Shown here: piece after piece, positions 8,138 to 19,127 of the stretch | How the letters are laid out: every line of letters begins with the position of its first letter | Position numbering within the stretch: position 1 is the stretch's first letter | Source: Picochlorum sp. 'celeri' | Taxonomy: Eukaryota; Chlorophyta; Trebouxiophyceae | NCBI GenBank assembly: GCA_010909725.1 | Contig: JAACMV010000001.1 | Span: forward strand, 227,653-291,652 | Reading direction: 5' to 3' | Length of the DNA stretch: 64,000 bases | Notes under the pieces: model-generated | What the model was told of the DNA's origin: nothing | Seen by the model: the letters and a program-made list of their open reading frames with translations, nothing else | Database searches by the model: none | Translations under genes and position numbers: made by a program

Positions 8138-9371
8138 ATGGCTCCTGTTGTAAAAGTGACTGCAGAGCAGCTTGGTCATGATGGGTGCGTTGTTGTTCTT
8201 TAGAAAGACGACGAACGAATGCATTCGTCCATGCATCCGTTCAATCTTGGAATGCTGCGTTCCATTATACTAGAGGAATGCATATTTACTTATTGTTCTA
8301 TATGTAATGATATATATCCTTTCGTTTCTTGTTTACAGGTCCGCTGAGGACGAGTTTGGAGAGGATGGGCTTGGGAGCTGTGAGTTTGACCTGGGGAATT
8401 TGATGGCGTATGATGCGTCGCCGATAGATGATCACACGGGGTTTACAGATGCTTCTAATATTGATAGAGTGTGTCATGAGATGGCGACTCGCATATTTCA
8501 GGTGATGACGAAGAAGTTGTTTGAGTTGCCATGTGAGGTTGCTCCTGTGGGGAGGATTGCGGCATTGCCTGCTCCAAGCACCGTGTTGCCGAGGGAGAAG
8601 CCTTTACCAAAGCCTAGACCGCCTACAAAGTGGGAGATATTTGCACAGCGGAAGGGTATTCAGAAGAGAAAGAGGAGTAATCTGGAGTGGGATGAGGTCA
8701 GTGGGGAGTGGCGGCGTCGGTATGGGTACAAGAGGGTTGGAGATGAGGGGGATATTCCTATCATGGAGGCAGGGCATGATGAGGATACGGGCGTGGAGGA
8801 TCCATTTACAAAGAATGCAAAGGAGAAGAGAGAGAGGGTGAAGAAGCAAAAGGGTAGGCAGTTGGAGAATTTGAAGAATGCTGTGAAGGAGGGAGGCAAA
8901 GGGGCATTGCCAGCTACACTGAGGCTTGCTGCCACGTTACCTGAACATGGGCATGGGAAACCGACCAAGAGGAAAGAAATGTTGTCTGAATTGGTGCAGA
9001 CGTCGAAGCAGGTGGCTGTGTCGACGGGATCTATGGGTAAATTTGATAGAGTGGTGAGAGGGGAGGAGATGAAGCATCGCAAGGGCAAGGGTGGGGATAA
9101 AAAGTACTTGTCAGCGACAGTAAACCGTCAGGTTGAGAGGGAATCGCAAGGGAAATTAGTGGATAGTATTATTCGTAAGAATGCGGATGATATTGTGGAT
9201 ATTGGAAAGGCGATTGGAAAGTTTGAATCGGCTGCTCGCGAGGAGAGCAGTGGTCACAGAATGAAGAAGAAGGGGGCGAATAAAAAGGGGCGACTGGAAG
9301 GCAAGTATGTCAAGGATTTGAAAAAGAAAACTGCGCAGAAGAATCAGAAGGCAGCTGGAAGGAAAAAGTAA
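8138..9371 (+). CDS. RRS1: RRS1, 60S ribosome biogenesis factor
   Basis: Two exons: 8138..8184 and 8339..9371, with a 154-nt intron (GTGCGT...ACAG). The protein is 359 aa. Exon 1 encodes only MAPVVKVTAEQLGHD plus part of the next codon. The RRS1 core is clear: EFDLGNLMAYD near residue 30, then LPREKPLPKPRPPTKWEIFA, GIQKRKRS, and GEWRRRYGYKR. A long Lys/Arg-rich tail follows, as in the family. RRS1 works with RPF2 in the nucleolus to bring the 5S RNP into pre-60S particles. The intron contains a 14-bp palindrome at 8215..8228. The stop codon is 3 bp from that of the convergent MCU gene. Confidence 0.95.
8215..8228. repeat. 14-bp perfect palindrome in RRS1 intron 1
   Basis: ACGAATG and its mirror (ACGAATGCATTCGT), 30 bp inside the intron. 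It is followed by GCATCCGTT, which also occurs just upstream of the gene. Confidence 0.6.
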
Positions 9372-9374
9372 ATA

Positions 9375-10328
9375 TTACAGTACTCGTGCTTTTATCGAAT
9401 TCAATGCTTCTTCTAATCTATTGGCTTCCTGTGTCAATCGTTCATACTCTACAAAGTTGAAATTCTGCTCCGTCAACTTTCGGTGGGCGTACGCCGATGT
9501 CACCGTGTCTGACATGCCTTCATACGAAAAGTCTCGACGTGTCCGTAGAAACCATGCAAAAGACAGTAACGTGGTCAAGCCATTTGCAAAGAATCCCAAG
9601 GGCTCTACGACATCCCATGAGAGCTCCCAATAGCACAATCTGAAAAATATCCCCCATTGCCCCGCGAGCAATCCCAGAAACAGCATGTTAAATTTCGTAT
9701 TTCTCCTCTGTGCCTCTTGCTCGATCACACTCTTTATACGTTCCATTGGCTCCAGTTTGTCTCGGACAACTGCAAGCCTTTTCTCAAGACTCGGCACATC
9801 AACAGGAAGAAGGCTCCTCAGACTCCTGGCAATCTCCAGCGGCCGCAGATACACCATGTCTCCAGATTTAATGATACTTCCAGAAGTCGCTAATGCATCA
9901 CAAATCCTATACGCATCGTCATCATTTGCGTATGGCAAAGCCTCGTGAAATTCTTGTATAAACTCATCATACATCATCACTGATCTCGTCTTTTTCAACA
10001 TCTCCAAATGAGGCGTAAAATCAACGGCACATATCGACTGAAGCGTTTGATTCACCACATCATCTACGGTGGCTGATCTATCTTGTTCTCGTTCCCCTGA
10101 TGGCTGATTCTTTGTCGGAAGCGATGAAAAACGACAAGCCTGTGCAGTCTTCTGGTGCCCAAGGAAAGGGTCAAAGCCATCCATCATTAGCCTACTGCGG
10201 GACCATTCGCTCTGTACACTAGCTTCAACGCTCCATAGATTCATATGTGTACTACGAGATTCATGAATTGCCCCTCGGATGACACGAGAGAGGAGCTTGC
10301 TTGCGTCCCTTCTGAGACAGCACAGCAT
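9375..10328 (-). CDS. MCU: Mitochondrial calcium uniporter, pore subunit (MCU)
   Basis: A 317-aa single-exon gene. Two transmembrane helices (about residues 213-233 and 244-262) flank the pore motif WDVVEP at 238-243, which keeps the Asp and Glu that line the Ca2+ selectivity filter in the consensus WDxxEP. An Arg/Cys-rich N-terminus fits mitochondrial import, and coiled-coil segments precede and follow the membrane part, as in the family. The residues after the motif (LGFF, where animals have VTYF) differ modestly. It drives electrophoretic Ca2+ uptake across the inner mitochondrial membrane. No EMRE or MICU partner is visible here. Confidence 0.92.
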   Translation of the reverse strand: MLCCLRRDASKLLSRVIRGAIHESRSTHMNLWSVEASVQSEWSRSRLMMDGFDPFLGHQKTAQACRFSSLPTKNQPSGEREQDRSATVDDVVNQTLQSICAVDFTPHLEMLKKTRSVMMYDEFIQEFHEALPYANDDDAYRICDALATSGSIIKSGDMVYLRPLEIARSLRSLLPVDVPSLEKRLAVVRDKLEPMERIKSVIEQEAQRRNTKFNMLFLGLLAGQWGIFFRLCYWELSWDVVEPLGFFANGLTTLLSFAWFLRTRRDFSYEGMSDTVTSAYAHRKLTEQNFNFVEYERLTQEANRLEEALNSIKARVL

Positions 10329-10731
10329 AATGAAAACTCGTCCACGTGACGTCCCAACAGCGTGTATCCGATTTCAAGTCCATTCAATATCCAAAATATC
10401 TACTCATCGCTCCTGCAGTGCGTCAAGATTGGAAGAATGCCTGAACAGAAGCATTTGCACGGTACTCTTTAGACACCCATCAACGGATCCGTTGATGGGA
10501 TGTCCAATACGGTTCTGTGGACCTTGGCATCCAAGACCAGATTGATACCGATGTGTCGAATTTACAGGGATATGTCAATTCCAATTATCAAATATTTTAA
10601 AATAGGACAGTCTCGAGGATGTAAAACAGTAGCAAATCGGACAGAGAGCGTGTCAAGAATTTGAATTCGTTTTCAACGATACGACAGAGCCTTTCTTTCA
10701 TACAGAGGAGACGGATCCAGACTGAGAAAAG
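10329..10731. promoter_or_regulatory. Divergent MCU/TOP6B promoter with a 24-bp perfect palindrome
   Basis: A 403-bp divergent region. At 10476..10499 there is a perfect 24-bp palindrome (half-site CCCATCAACGGA) centred on GGATCC. It is the longest uninterrupted palindrome I noticed in the window. No ORF with recognisable content is present. Confidence 0.5.
10476..10499. repeat. 24-bp perfect palindrome, MCU/TOP6B promoter
   Basis: Half-site CCCATCAACGGA followed directly by its reverse complement; centre GGATCC. Confidence 0.8.
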
Positions 10732-12982
10732 ATGGTTGCGAAGAAGAATATCGGTAATAAAAAGGAGACGCTGGAGCAGAAGAGTCCAGCGGAGTTTTTC
10801 GCCGATAATAAAAACATTGCTGGGTTTGATAATGTGAGTTGGTTGGCTTGGCCTATTCCTGTTGCTGCTCTTCTTTGCGTTGTATGTATGGTATAATGAA
10901 GGACTGATTCAATGTTTTGTATCATCTTGTAGCCTGGAAAATGCCTGTATACGACGATTCGTGAGCTTGTGGAGAATTCTTTGGACTCTGCAGAGAGCAT
11001 CAGTGTCCTGCCTGACATTGAGATTACCGTGTATGTGATGGTGGCGTGTTTTTTTCTTCTTCTTTGATGCGGGTTTTTAATAACTATTGTCTCTCGTGTT
11101 GCAGAGAAGAAATCAGTCAGGCGACGCTGAATACGATGAGAGGGGTTTCGAATGTTGATCGAGTGGATGAAGCCTTGTACCAGGATTTTGAGACGGATCA
11201 GGAGAAAACGAAGCGGTTGGCCAAGGAACAAAAGGATATGGAGCGAATGCTCAAGGCTGCGGAAAAAAAGGGTGAGAGTGAGCATGTCGTGGAAGCAAAG
11301 AAGAAGGAATTGCTTGCCAAGCAAAAGCAGGCGCATGCAAGGAATGAAAAGATGTTCTACAAAGTGACTGTTCGAGACAATGGGATGGGAATGAATCATG
11401 ATGATATTCCAAATATGCTTGGTAAAGTTCTATCTGGAACCAAGTATGGGGTGAAGCAGACCAGAGGAAAGTTTGGACTGGGTGCAAAAATGGCACTGAT
11501 TTGGTCAAAGATGAGTACTGGCCTTCCCATTGAGATATATTCCGCGAGAGTGGGGTCACAGATGAAATCGTACTATAAACTGGATATCGACATTCGAAAA
11601 AATTTGCCAAATGTACACGAGGGGAAAGAACTGACGAATGAGAATGGATGGCATGGTGCAGAATTGAGTGTGACCATTTGTGGGCACTGGCAGTATTACA
11701 GAGCCAAAGTTCTCAAGTATCTGCAGCAGATTGCTGTCATTACTCCGTATGCAGAGTTCAAGTTTAAATTCAAAGGTCAGGATGAAAAGAATGTGTTTGA
11801 GACTGTGTTTGACAGGAGGACCTCAGTCATGCCACCTCCGCCAGAAGCCACCAAACATCACCCATCCTCAGTCGACTTGGAGCTGGTCAAGAGACTGGTA
11901 GAATCCACAAAGTACACCAAACTGTCTAGTTTTTTGTACAAAGAGTTTGACTGCGTGTCGAAAGATTTGGCCGAAAGGATTGCTGATGAGCTGGGATCTG
12001 GTGCTCTGACAGACCCCCACGATTTGGAGGAACAGGACATCCTTCGACTGCACCAGCTTTTGCACGAAGTGCGATTCCCAGATCCCGACGGGCATCATCT
12101 GAGTCCAGCAGGAGAATATAATCTTCGATTAGGCGTGATGAAAGAGCTGCGACCGGATATGGTGGCAACATGTGGAGGATCTGTCGGAGTTTCTGAAGGG
12201 CATGCATTCATTGTGGAAGCTGCTGTGAGCATGGGGGGAAGAAATGTCAAACCAGGCATCAATATATTTAGATACGCAAATAGAATTCCTCTGCTCTTTG
12301 AAGGTGGATCTGATGTCATCACGAGAACAGCGACGAAACGCATCAATTGGAATTCATACAACATCAATCAGGCAAATGACAAGGTGGGTGTCTTTGTATC
12401 GCTCGTGTCCACAAAAATTCCGTTCAAGGGAGCTGGAAAAGAATACATCGCGGATGATGTTAAATGTATCCAAGATGCCGTTCGATCAGCGATCCAAAAC
12501 TGCTGTGTCCAACTCAAAAAGAAAATCGTACGACAGCAAGCTGCAAGGGAACAAAAGCAGCGCAAAAGAAACCTGTCCAAATACATTCCGAACGTAGCCG
12601 CTGCCGTATACACAGTCCTTCAATCCATATCTGAAAGAGATACCGACGCAAAACGAATATGTAGGGGGATAGATATGTCTGAGCTGGTGTCAGATGTTAG
12701 ACGTGGCTCGCTCTCTGAAAAGACTCTGGAAGAAAAACTAGCACAGCATGTCGAGAGAATCGACACAGACATGGTACGTATCTACATCACCGCCATCTCA
12801 GTATAGTACATGCACTGACCCTGTCTTCCATATCGATACAGGCCATGGAATACCAAATGCAACAGGGATTAAATGAAGGGAAACGAGTAGACATGTACCT
12901 AGCCCCAGCATCGGCTCGACACAAACACGCACCCCCCATCCACCATGATACCTGTATCCTCCAGATTCTGGAGAGAACTTGA
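10732..12982 (+). CDS. TOP6B: DNA topoisomerase VI subunit B (BIN3/HYP6/RHL3-like)
   Basis: Four exons: 10732..10833, 10933..11030, 11105..12773 and 12842..12982; introns of 99, 74 and 68 nt. The spliced protein is 669 aa. It has a GHKL ATPase fold: ELVENSLDSAES (N-box, Mg2+ binding), VRDNGMGM (G1) and RGKFGLGAKMALIWSK (G2), then the transducer domain. A charged Lys-rich insertion lies between the N-box and G1, as in plant TOP6B. The C-terminal exon is divergent. Topo VI is a type IIB enzyme; in plants it supports endoreduplication. Subunit A (SPO11-3/BIN5-like) is not in this window. It ends only 49 bp before SPC3, same strand. Confidence 0.95.
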
Positions 12983-13031
12983 AAATTTTCATTATTTGTA
13001 GCATCATATGACGCTAGAACTGTAAAACAGG

Positions 13032-13799
13032 ATGCATACGCTTTGGCAGAGGGCGAGTGCGCTCTCAACGTTTGCAGTCACCGTTTTAGCCATCATGGCC
13101 TCCTTGGCATCAGTCACTGGTACGATCAAGCATAATTAATGAATTTGTTTGCCTCAGGTTACCTTATAAGGAGGATGGAGTCACTCCCGTGACTGTTGTC
13201 TTGATCAGTCAGATTGTTGACTGATCCACTCACGCTGTCCTGTCTATTCTCAATGCAGATCTCTTTCATCCAAGTAAGGCTACAGTCGACCTAGATGTGA
13301 AGGGATTTGATGCTCTCTACGCAGAGAAGGGGGTGGACAAGGTGAGTTGTGTTGGAGAGACACAGACTGCTTGTCTGTTTATTATTATTCATTCCGTGCG
13401 AATTGCAATTCCCATACCAATTGATTGATGCAGGCGCTGTTGAATATTGAGATGCATGCTGATCTCAGATCTGAGTTTTCATGGAACACAAAGCAGTTAT
13501 ATGTCTATGTTCTGGCAGAGTTTGCAACAGAAGAGTCTCCATACAATGAAATGGTCATCTGGAACAGGATTATTCAGAGCAAAGCAAACGCGAAACTCGA
13601 TATTAGAAAACTTCAGAAGATGTACCCATTTGTTTTGTCTGACCAAGGAAAGGGCCTTCGTGACACTGAGTTCAACGTCACCGTGGCATGGAATGTGATG
13701 CCTCATGTTGGGCGTTTGTATACAAGGAAAAAGACCTTTTCTGGGCTTGCATTCCCGTCGTATTACATCGAGCCTAAGAAGAATACAAAGTCATCATAA
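13032..13799 (+). CDS. SPC3: Signal peptidase complex subunit 3 (SPC22/23)
   Basis: Three exons: 13032..13119, 13259..13341 and 13434..13799; introns of 139 and 92 nt. The protein is 178 aa, matching the usual 180. It starts MHTLWQRASALSTFA, running into a single N-terminal membrane anchor, which is the family start (compare MHS...RANALLTFA). The lumenal part shows DLRSEFSWNTKQLYVYVLAEF and VAWNVMP. SPC3 is required for signal-peptide cleavage at the ER membrane. Intron 1 holds a 9-bp inverted repeat (13203..13211 and 13218..13226). Its stop codon overlaps the end of SEH1 on the other strand by 6 nt. Confidence 0.92.
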
Positions 13800-14822
13800 T
13801 TTATTTAATCCCTGGATAACGTTCAATAAGAGCCACTCTCCTGCCAGATCAGGTCTCCATAAACACACTCTATTGTCATCTGTGGATGCAGCCAGCCAGT
13901 TGCCCGTCATATTCCACCCCACCTGCCACACATGCGCATCGTGTTCAAGTGTTGCTATAACATGCATATCTAGTTCATCCACAGGCCCAGATATGCTCCA
14001 TAGGTTGACACAGGTCCCACAAGCCACTGCTACAATATCATACGGCCGACCCAACTGTGGTGCCCATGCAATATCCGAGACAGTCGACATGGCATCGTCC
14101 GAGGGAGTGAGCTCATCCCTATGTGTCCATGTGAAATGTTTCACATCGTACGAGTAGATCTGAGGACAGCATCCTTCATATCCTGCCACTAAAACTGCAG
14201 TCTCACCCTCACATGCTTTCCAATCAAAACAGATGCACGCCCCCATATCCGGTTTCTCAATCGGTGATACAACACTATGAACTTCCCACACGCCATCAAC
14301 AGAATCTAAGAACTCGATGCCAGTCTGAGCCCCTCCCCGAGAGTGCATCTTCCCAACAAGCCCTTCAAATATTCTAATACTCCCGTCTCCATACGACACA
14401 GTCACCATGGGACCTCCATTATTACTTATACTTTGAGGAGCTCGCCTAACACACGTCACCGTCGATGTTGAATACCGAAGCATACACCGCAGGACATACT
14501 CCCTCGCAGCACATCCTCCTGGAGCTCCAGGAGGCTCTGCATAGACCATCACCACTCCTCCATCCGTCCCACAGCATAGAACATTCCCAAACATACCTCC
14601 CATCCAACACATCGCCGTCACCACCCCCACATTCGGCTCCACAACAATACTCGACACATCACCCTCCTCTTTATGTCCCTGAGTAGCAGCATCCTCCGGT
14701 CGGCACCCCCTCACAACGACCCGTACACCATCTGATACAGCTACTTTCGTACTATTATCATTATATGCTACTACAGATCCTAAAATCGGCGCATCTATCG
14801 AACTCGTCACCACTGAAGACAT
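13794..14822 (-). CDS. SEH1: SEH1-like nucleoporin (WD40 protein)
   Basis: A 342-aa single-exon WD40 beta-propeller. The best family matches are DIAWAPQLGRPYDIVAVA, close to the SEH1/SEC13 blade containing AWAP, and the last blade HVWQVGWNMTGNWLAASTDDNRVCLW, which is closest to SEH1. SEH1 sits in the Nup107-160 nuclear pore subcomplex and in GATOR2/SEA. SEC13 is the main alternative, but blade sequences favour SEH1. The N-terminal blades are divergent and carry a Gly/Val-rich insertion. The terminal six nucleotides are shared with SPC3 in antisense. Confidence 0.8.
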   Translation of the reverse strand: MSSVVTSSIDAPILGSVVAYNDNSTKVAVSDGVRVVVRGCRPEDAATQGHKEEGDVSSIVVEPNVGVVTAMCWMGGMFGNVLCCGTDGGVVMVYAEPPGAPGGCAAREYVLRCMLRYSTSTVTCVRRAPQSISNNGGPMVTVSYGDGSIRIFEGLVGKMHSRGGAQTGIEFLDSVDGVWEVHSVVSPIEKPDMGACICFDWKACEGETAVLVAGYEGCCPQIYSYDVKHFTWTHRDELTPSDDAMSTVSDIAWAPQLGRPYDIVAVACGTCVNLWSISGPVDELDMHVIATLEHDAHVWQVGWNMTGNWLAASTDDNRVCLWRPDLAGEWLLLNVIQGLNKL

Positions 14823-15115
14823 GGTTCTGCACCCTCAGCAATTCAAATTCCACTCAACCTGCCACCATCTATTCCCCACGAGTACTTTTAATGGATGAAA
14901 TAACATGCGAGTTTTATCCCCTAGTATTGTGTGACAAAAGGGCTTTGCATCGAGAGGCATGGTTTTATTCCTATTTACGGAACACAGGCCTTCCGAATTA
15001 CTATGTCCATCCATGATCGTGTCAAACTCGATCTCATGGCATGAGCCATACAAAGCATCGCCTCATGCACCAATTGATTCATATTATTTAGATTTACAGT
15101 TCTACGGGAGAGAGC
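14823..15115. other. Divergent promoter of SEH1 and PEP carboxylase
   Basis: A 293-bp gap between divergent starts. I see no ORF with recognisable content and no strong palindrome here. Confidence 0.3.
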
Positions 15116-18100
15116 ATGGATATCTCTGCAGATAAGGGCATATCAATGGGCGACATGCCTCAGTTCTCCATGGAGGTGAATCAGGCCCTCCTGAAAGAAG
15201 ACGATGATTTACTCAGACAAATTTTCTCTCAGGTTTTCAGACACCATCACCCTGATGTTGCTAACAAGGTGGATGTGATTTTCAGTCTGGCACAGGTGCG
15301 GTCTTGTTGCATTCGTGGGTGCCTTGTTCCTAGGGCAAGGGGCGTGTGGGTCTTTGTGAGGGATATGGCATGGGTTTTCACCTTTTCACCAGAAATACTA
15401 GATACTTGCATAATTATGGTAAGAATTAATGGTTGTTATGAGTGATTTTGATCGCAGGCTTGGTCTTTGAGCGAATCTGATGGAGACTTTGAAATGTTGG
15501 AGAAGAGGTTGGAGGCTTTGAAGCCCGACGAGCGGATTTTGGTGGCCTCTGCGTTTTCTCAGCTTTTGAATTTGCATAATCTTACGGAAGAAATCGTTAC
15601 AGCGAGGTTGGAAAAGGCCCAGCGTTTGGGGGAGGTGGAACAGTCTACTCGTTCAACGAACAAGTCCTTGCAGCGGTTGGTGAATGTGAATGATGTGTCG
15701 CCTGAAGAGGTTCACAAGGCCCTGTGCAATCAAAATGTGGAGTTGGTCTTCACGGCACATCCCACGCAGGCAACGAGGCAGAGTTTGTTGAAAAAGTACA
15801 GCAAGATCAGGTCTGAGATGGGCAGGTTGCACAACACGAGGATGTCTCCGTATGAGCGTTTCGAGTGTTTGGAGGAAATCAGGAGTCAAATTGAAGCTGC
15901 GTGGAGGACGGACGAGATTCGTCGTAAAAAGCCTACACCACAGGATGAGTCTCGGCAGGGGTTGACATATTTCCATGAGACCATTTATAATGGTCTTCCC
16001 AAGTTCTTGAGGCGTATTGATACGGCCTTGTCGAATATTGGTCAGCCAAGGCTTCCACTGGATGCAACGCCTTTCACGTTTGGGTCGTGGATGGGAGGAG
16101 ATAGAGATGGGAATCCATTTGTGACACCACAGACAACACGTGATGTGGTCATCGGTGCGAGAATCTCTGCAACGGATCTTTTGATGAATCAGATTGAGAC
16201 ATTGATGTTTGAACTTTCTGTTTGGAGAGCGTCGCCAGAGCTTAAAGCAAAGGCTGCAGAGATTTCTGCCAAACAGGAGAGGGAGAACCAGGTTGACACC
16301 TCCTCCTTTATTGAGGGGCAGAAGAAGGCTGTGCATGAGATCAAATTTTCATGTTCTTCTGAGCCATTCAGGGTGGTGTTGAGTGAAATCAGAGACAGAC
16401 TTCGTGTGACACGGGATGTCCTTCATTTTGCCACAAATCACCCTACAATCAGTCTGACTGAAGCGTTGAGGGAAGAGCCATTGGCGTACTCTGACCCCGA
16501 GGAGCTGTTGGATCTGCTGAAGTTGTGCTATCGGTCTCTTCATGATACAAATGATGAGTCCATGGCGAACTCCAAGTTGCTGGATGTGATTCGCCAAGCC
16601 AGGACGTTTGGGCTTCACTTGTGTAAATTGGATATTAGGCAAGAGAGTACCAAGCACGAAGAAGCCATGGATGCTATCACAAAACATCTTGGGCTGGGAT
16701 CGTTCAAAGAATGGGACGAGGAGAAAAGAATGGAGTTCTTGCTTAGAGAGCTTGACAACAAGAGGCCCTTGCTTCCTCATGACCTGCCTATGAGCGAGGA
16801 AATTGCGGATGTGATCAATACATTCAAAATGCTCGCACAATTGCCTTCTGATTCTCTTGGGGCATACATTATTTCGATGGCTCACACAGCATCTGATGTG
16901 TTGGTGGTGGTCTTGCTCCAGAAGGAGTGTGGTGTTACATCCTACCTGAGAGTTGCACCATTGTTCGAAACATTGGATGATCTTGAGTACGCAGAGACGG
17001 CGATGCGACAATTGTTCTCCAGCTCTTGGTATCTGAATCATATTGGGGGCAAACAGGAGTGTATGATTGGATACTCTGACAGTGGTAAAGATGCTGGCCG
17101 GATGGCTGCTGCATGGGGATTGTACGAGGTGCAGGAGAAGCTTGTCAAGGCTGCTGATGAATTTGGGGTACACATGACTCTTTTCCATGGCAGAGGAGGA
17201 ACTGTTGGACGAGGTGGTGCACCTGCCCATTTGGCCGTCCTGTCACAGCCTCCAAGAACCATCAAGGGTACATTGAGAGTGACTGTGCAGGGAGAAGTGA
17301 TGGAGCAGCAATTCGGAGAGAAAGAAATTGCATTCCGCACTATGGATTTGTATACTGGTGCTGTGTTGGAGGCAACGCTTGCCCCAATATCGGAACCCAA
17401 GCCAGAATGGAGAGAAACAATGAAGAAGATGTCAGAGGTCTCGTGTGAGGCTTATCGCTCTGTAGTTCGTGGTAATGAAAAGTTTATCGATTTCTTCCAA
17501 TCGCTGACACCTGTTTCTGAACTCGGAAAAATGAATATTGGGTCCAGACCTGCAAAAAGGCGTGCGGCCGGGTCAATTGACACACTGAGGGCTATTCCTT
17601 GGATCTTTGCATGGACACAGATTCGATTCCATCTTCCTGTTTGGCTTGGTCTTGGAGAAGCACTGAAAAAGATTGTGGACGATGGTGGTGAGAGAATACT
17701 CTCCGAAATGTACCAAAAATGGACATTCTTTAGGGTCACATTGGATATGCTAGAGATGGTTTTCGCCAAAGCCGACCCAAGAATTGTCAAGGTGTACGAG
17801 CGTCATCTTGTGAACAAGGATTTGAGAAATCTGGCAGATGATCTTTTGGATAGATTCTATCAAACGGAGAGCGCCATGCTGCAGGTGATGAAGCACCCAG
17901 GCCTCTTGAGCTCACAGTCTACCGCATTTTTGCAACAAAAGCTTCAGCTCAGGGCTCCATATGTCGCTCCCTTGAATATTCTCCAGGTATACTGTTTGAA
18001 AATTCTCCGAAGCGTCGAAAATGGAACTCCAATTCAAGAAGTCGTACCAGATTATGAACCTACCGACACGGCCCTTGCTCTCATGTCCAGAGGTCAAAAT

Positions 18101-18181
18101 GATCCTCTAGTAGCGGCAGTTGAAGACACCATGATCATCACAATGAAGGGCATTGCAGCTGGAATGCAAAATACTGGATAA
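15116..18181 (+). CDS. PPC: Phosphoenolpyruvate carboxylase, plant-type
   Basis: Two exons: 15116..15295 and 15458..18181; a 162-nt intron (GTGCGG...GCAG). The protein is 967 aa, the usual size. It fixes bicarbonate onto PEP to give oxaloacetate, feeding the TCA cycle. Catalytic landmarks are VFTAHPTQ (active His), GSWMGGDRDGNP, the phosphate/PEP-binding FHGRGGTVGRGG, and RAIPWIFAWTQ. The C-terminus ends QNTG, as in plant-type and many bacterial enzymes. The N-terminus lacks the classic plant phosphorylation motif around SIDAQLR, so control by PEPC kinase is not supported here. Confidence 0.97.
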
Positions 18182-18441
18182 ACACATCTGTCTTTAGAGA
18201 CTAGTTTTTTTTCTTTGCATCGCATGTATATTTTCAGTAATCCTATTGGACTTTTGGAGGTTGTAAATTACCAATCATTTTATTGGTCAACAGGTTTTGA
18301 CTCACACATGTTTGACCAAGGGCTCGAGCATGTATTCAAAACTATTCTTGATATTGTTATCTGTCACCTTTATGTGCATGTTTCGTTGAGTTAGGGTGAA
18401 CGTAGCGAAAATAAAAGCCTTCTTGGAGGAAGAAACTACCC
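18182..18441. other. Intergenic, PEPC 3' end to small unknown gene
   Basis: Contains an inverted repeat TTGGTCAA (18283..18290) and TTGACCAA (18312..18319) separated by 21 nt. No recognisable coding signal; part may be the 5' UTR of the next gene. Confidence 0.3.
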
Positions 18442-19118
18442 ATGTCTGCCACTCAACCGGTAAAGAACATATACAAAGACTTGTACGCATATTTACATAT
18501 TTCGTGACTCGACGTATCTCTTATGTACAACAATAGAGTAAAAATCATTATATTGCAGAAAGAATGACCCAGAAACAGTGAGAAAGAGGCAGGAGAAGAA
18601 AAAGAGGCTCCAGAATAGTGTAGAAAAGATCATCAAAGGCATCACATCACGGAAAACAGTGTGGGCCATTGATAAGGTCATGGATATGGATGCACTGTGT
18701 CTAAAACACGGCAAGAGATGTATTATGTGGGACGACGAAGGGAACGGTTTCTACTTGGTGCGTCACGAAACATGGATACATGGCAAGCTTGCACATACTA
18801 ACACTTTTGTTTGTTACATTATTCATTCAGTTGTTGAACTGGGATTGGAGCGCGAATAGACCTCGAGAAGAAACTGGCCAGGAAAATGCATGGGATCCTG
18901 GGTGGTATTCGAATGCAGCATCCATCTTGAGACCACCATTGCTGGATCCTTCAGTACCGGCAACAGAGCTAGCCCAGTGGATTGACAACAACACAATTGC
19001 AATCCATCACTTGCTTTTGCCCCATATTGACCAAATCACAAAGTCTGATGACGCATCCTTTGCGTTTTCTTTACCAAGCAATAATTCATATTGGGAGCAG
19101 TTGCAGTCACGAATGTAG
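18442..19118 (+). CDS. Small hypothetical protein, spliced
   Basis: Not recognised. Exons 2 and 3 are well supported: about 18563..18757 and 18831..19118, joined by a 73-nt intron (GTGCGT...TCAG). The start is uncertain; the best model uses a tiny first exon 18442..18459 (MSATQP) and an intron 18460..18562, giving 166 aa. That model needs an AG acceptor four bases past the first candidate. The protein has a Lys/Arg-rich coiled region near the N-terminus, a mid region with GKRCIMWDDEGNGFY, and a Trp-rich stretch (NWDWSAN...DPGWYSN) followed by a helical tail. The stop lies 9 bp from the end of the convergent GCP3. Confidence 0.5.
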
Positions 19119-19127
19119 GGCACAAAC

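Noticed and set aside
10698..11399. 233-aa minus-strand open frame over TOP6B exons
   Set aside because: It is antisense to conserved TOP6B exons and low in complexity (runs of Leu and Phe).
16349..17230. 293-aa minus-strand open frame inside PEPC
   Set aside because: Antisense shadow of a highly conserved enzyme, with no recognisable domain.
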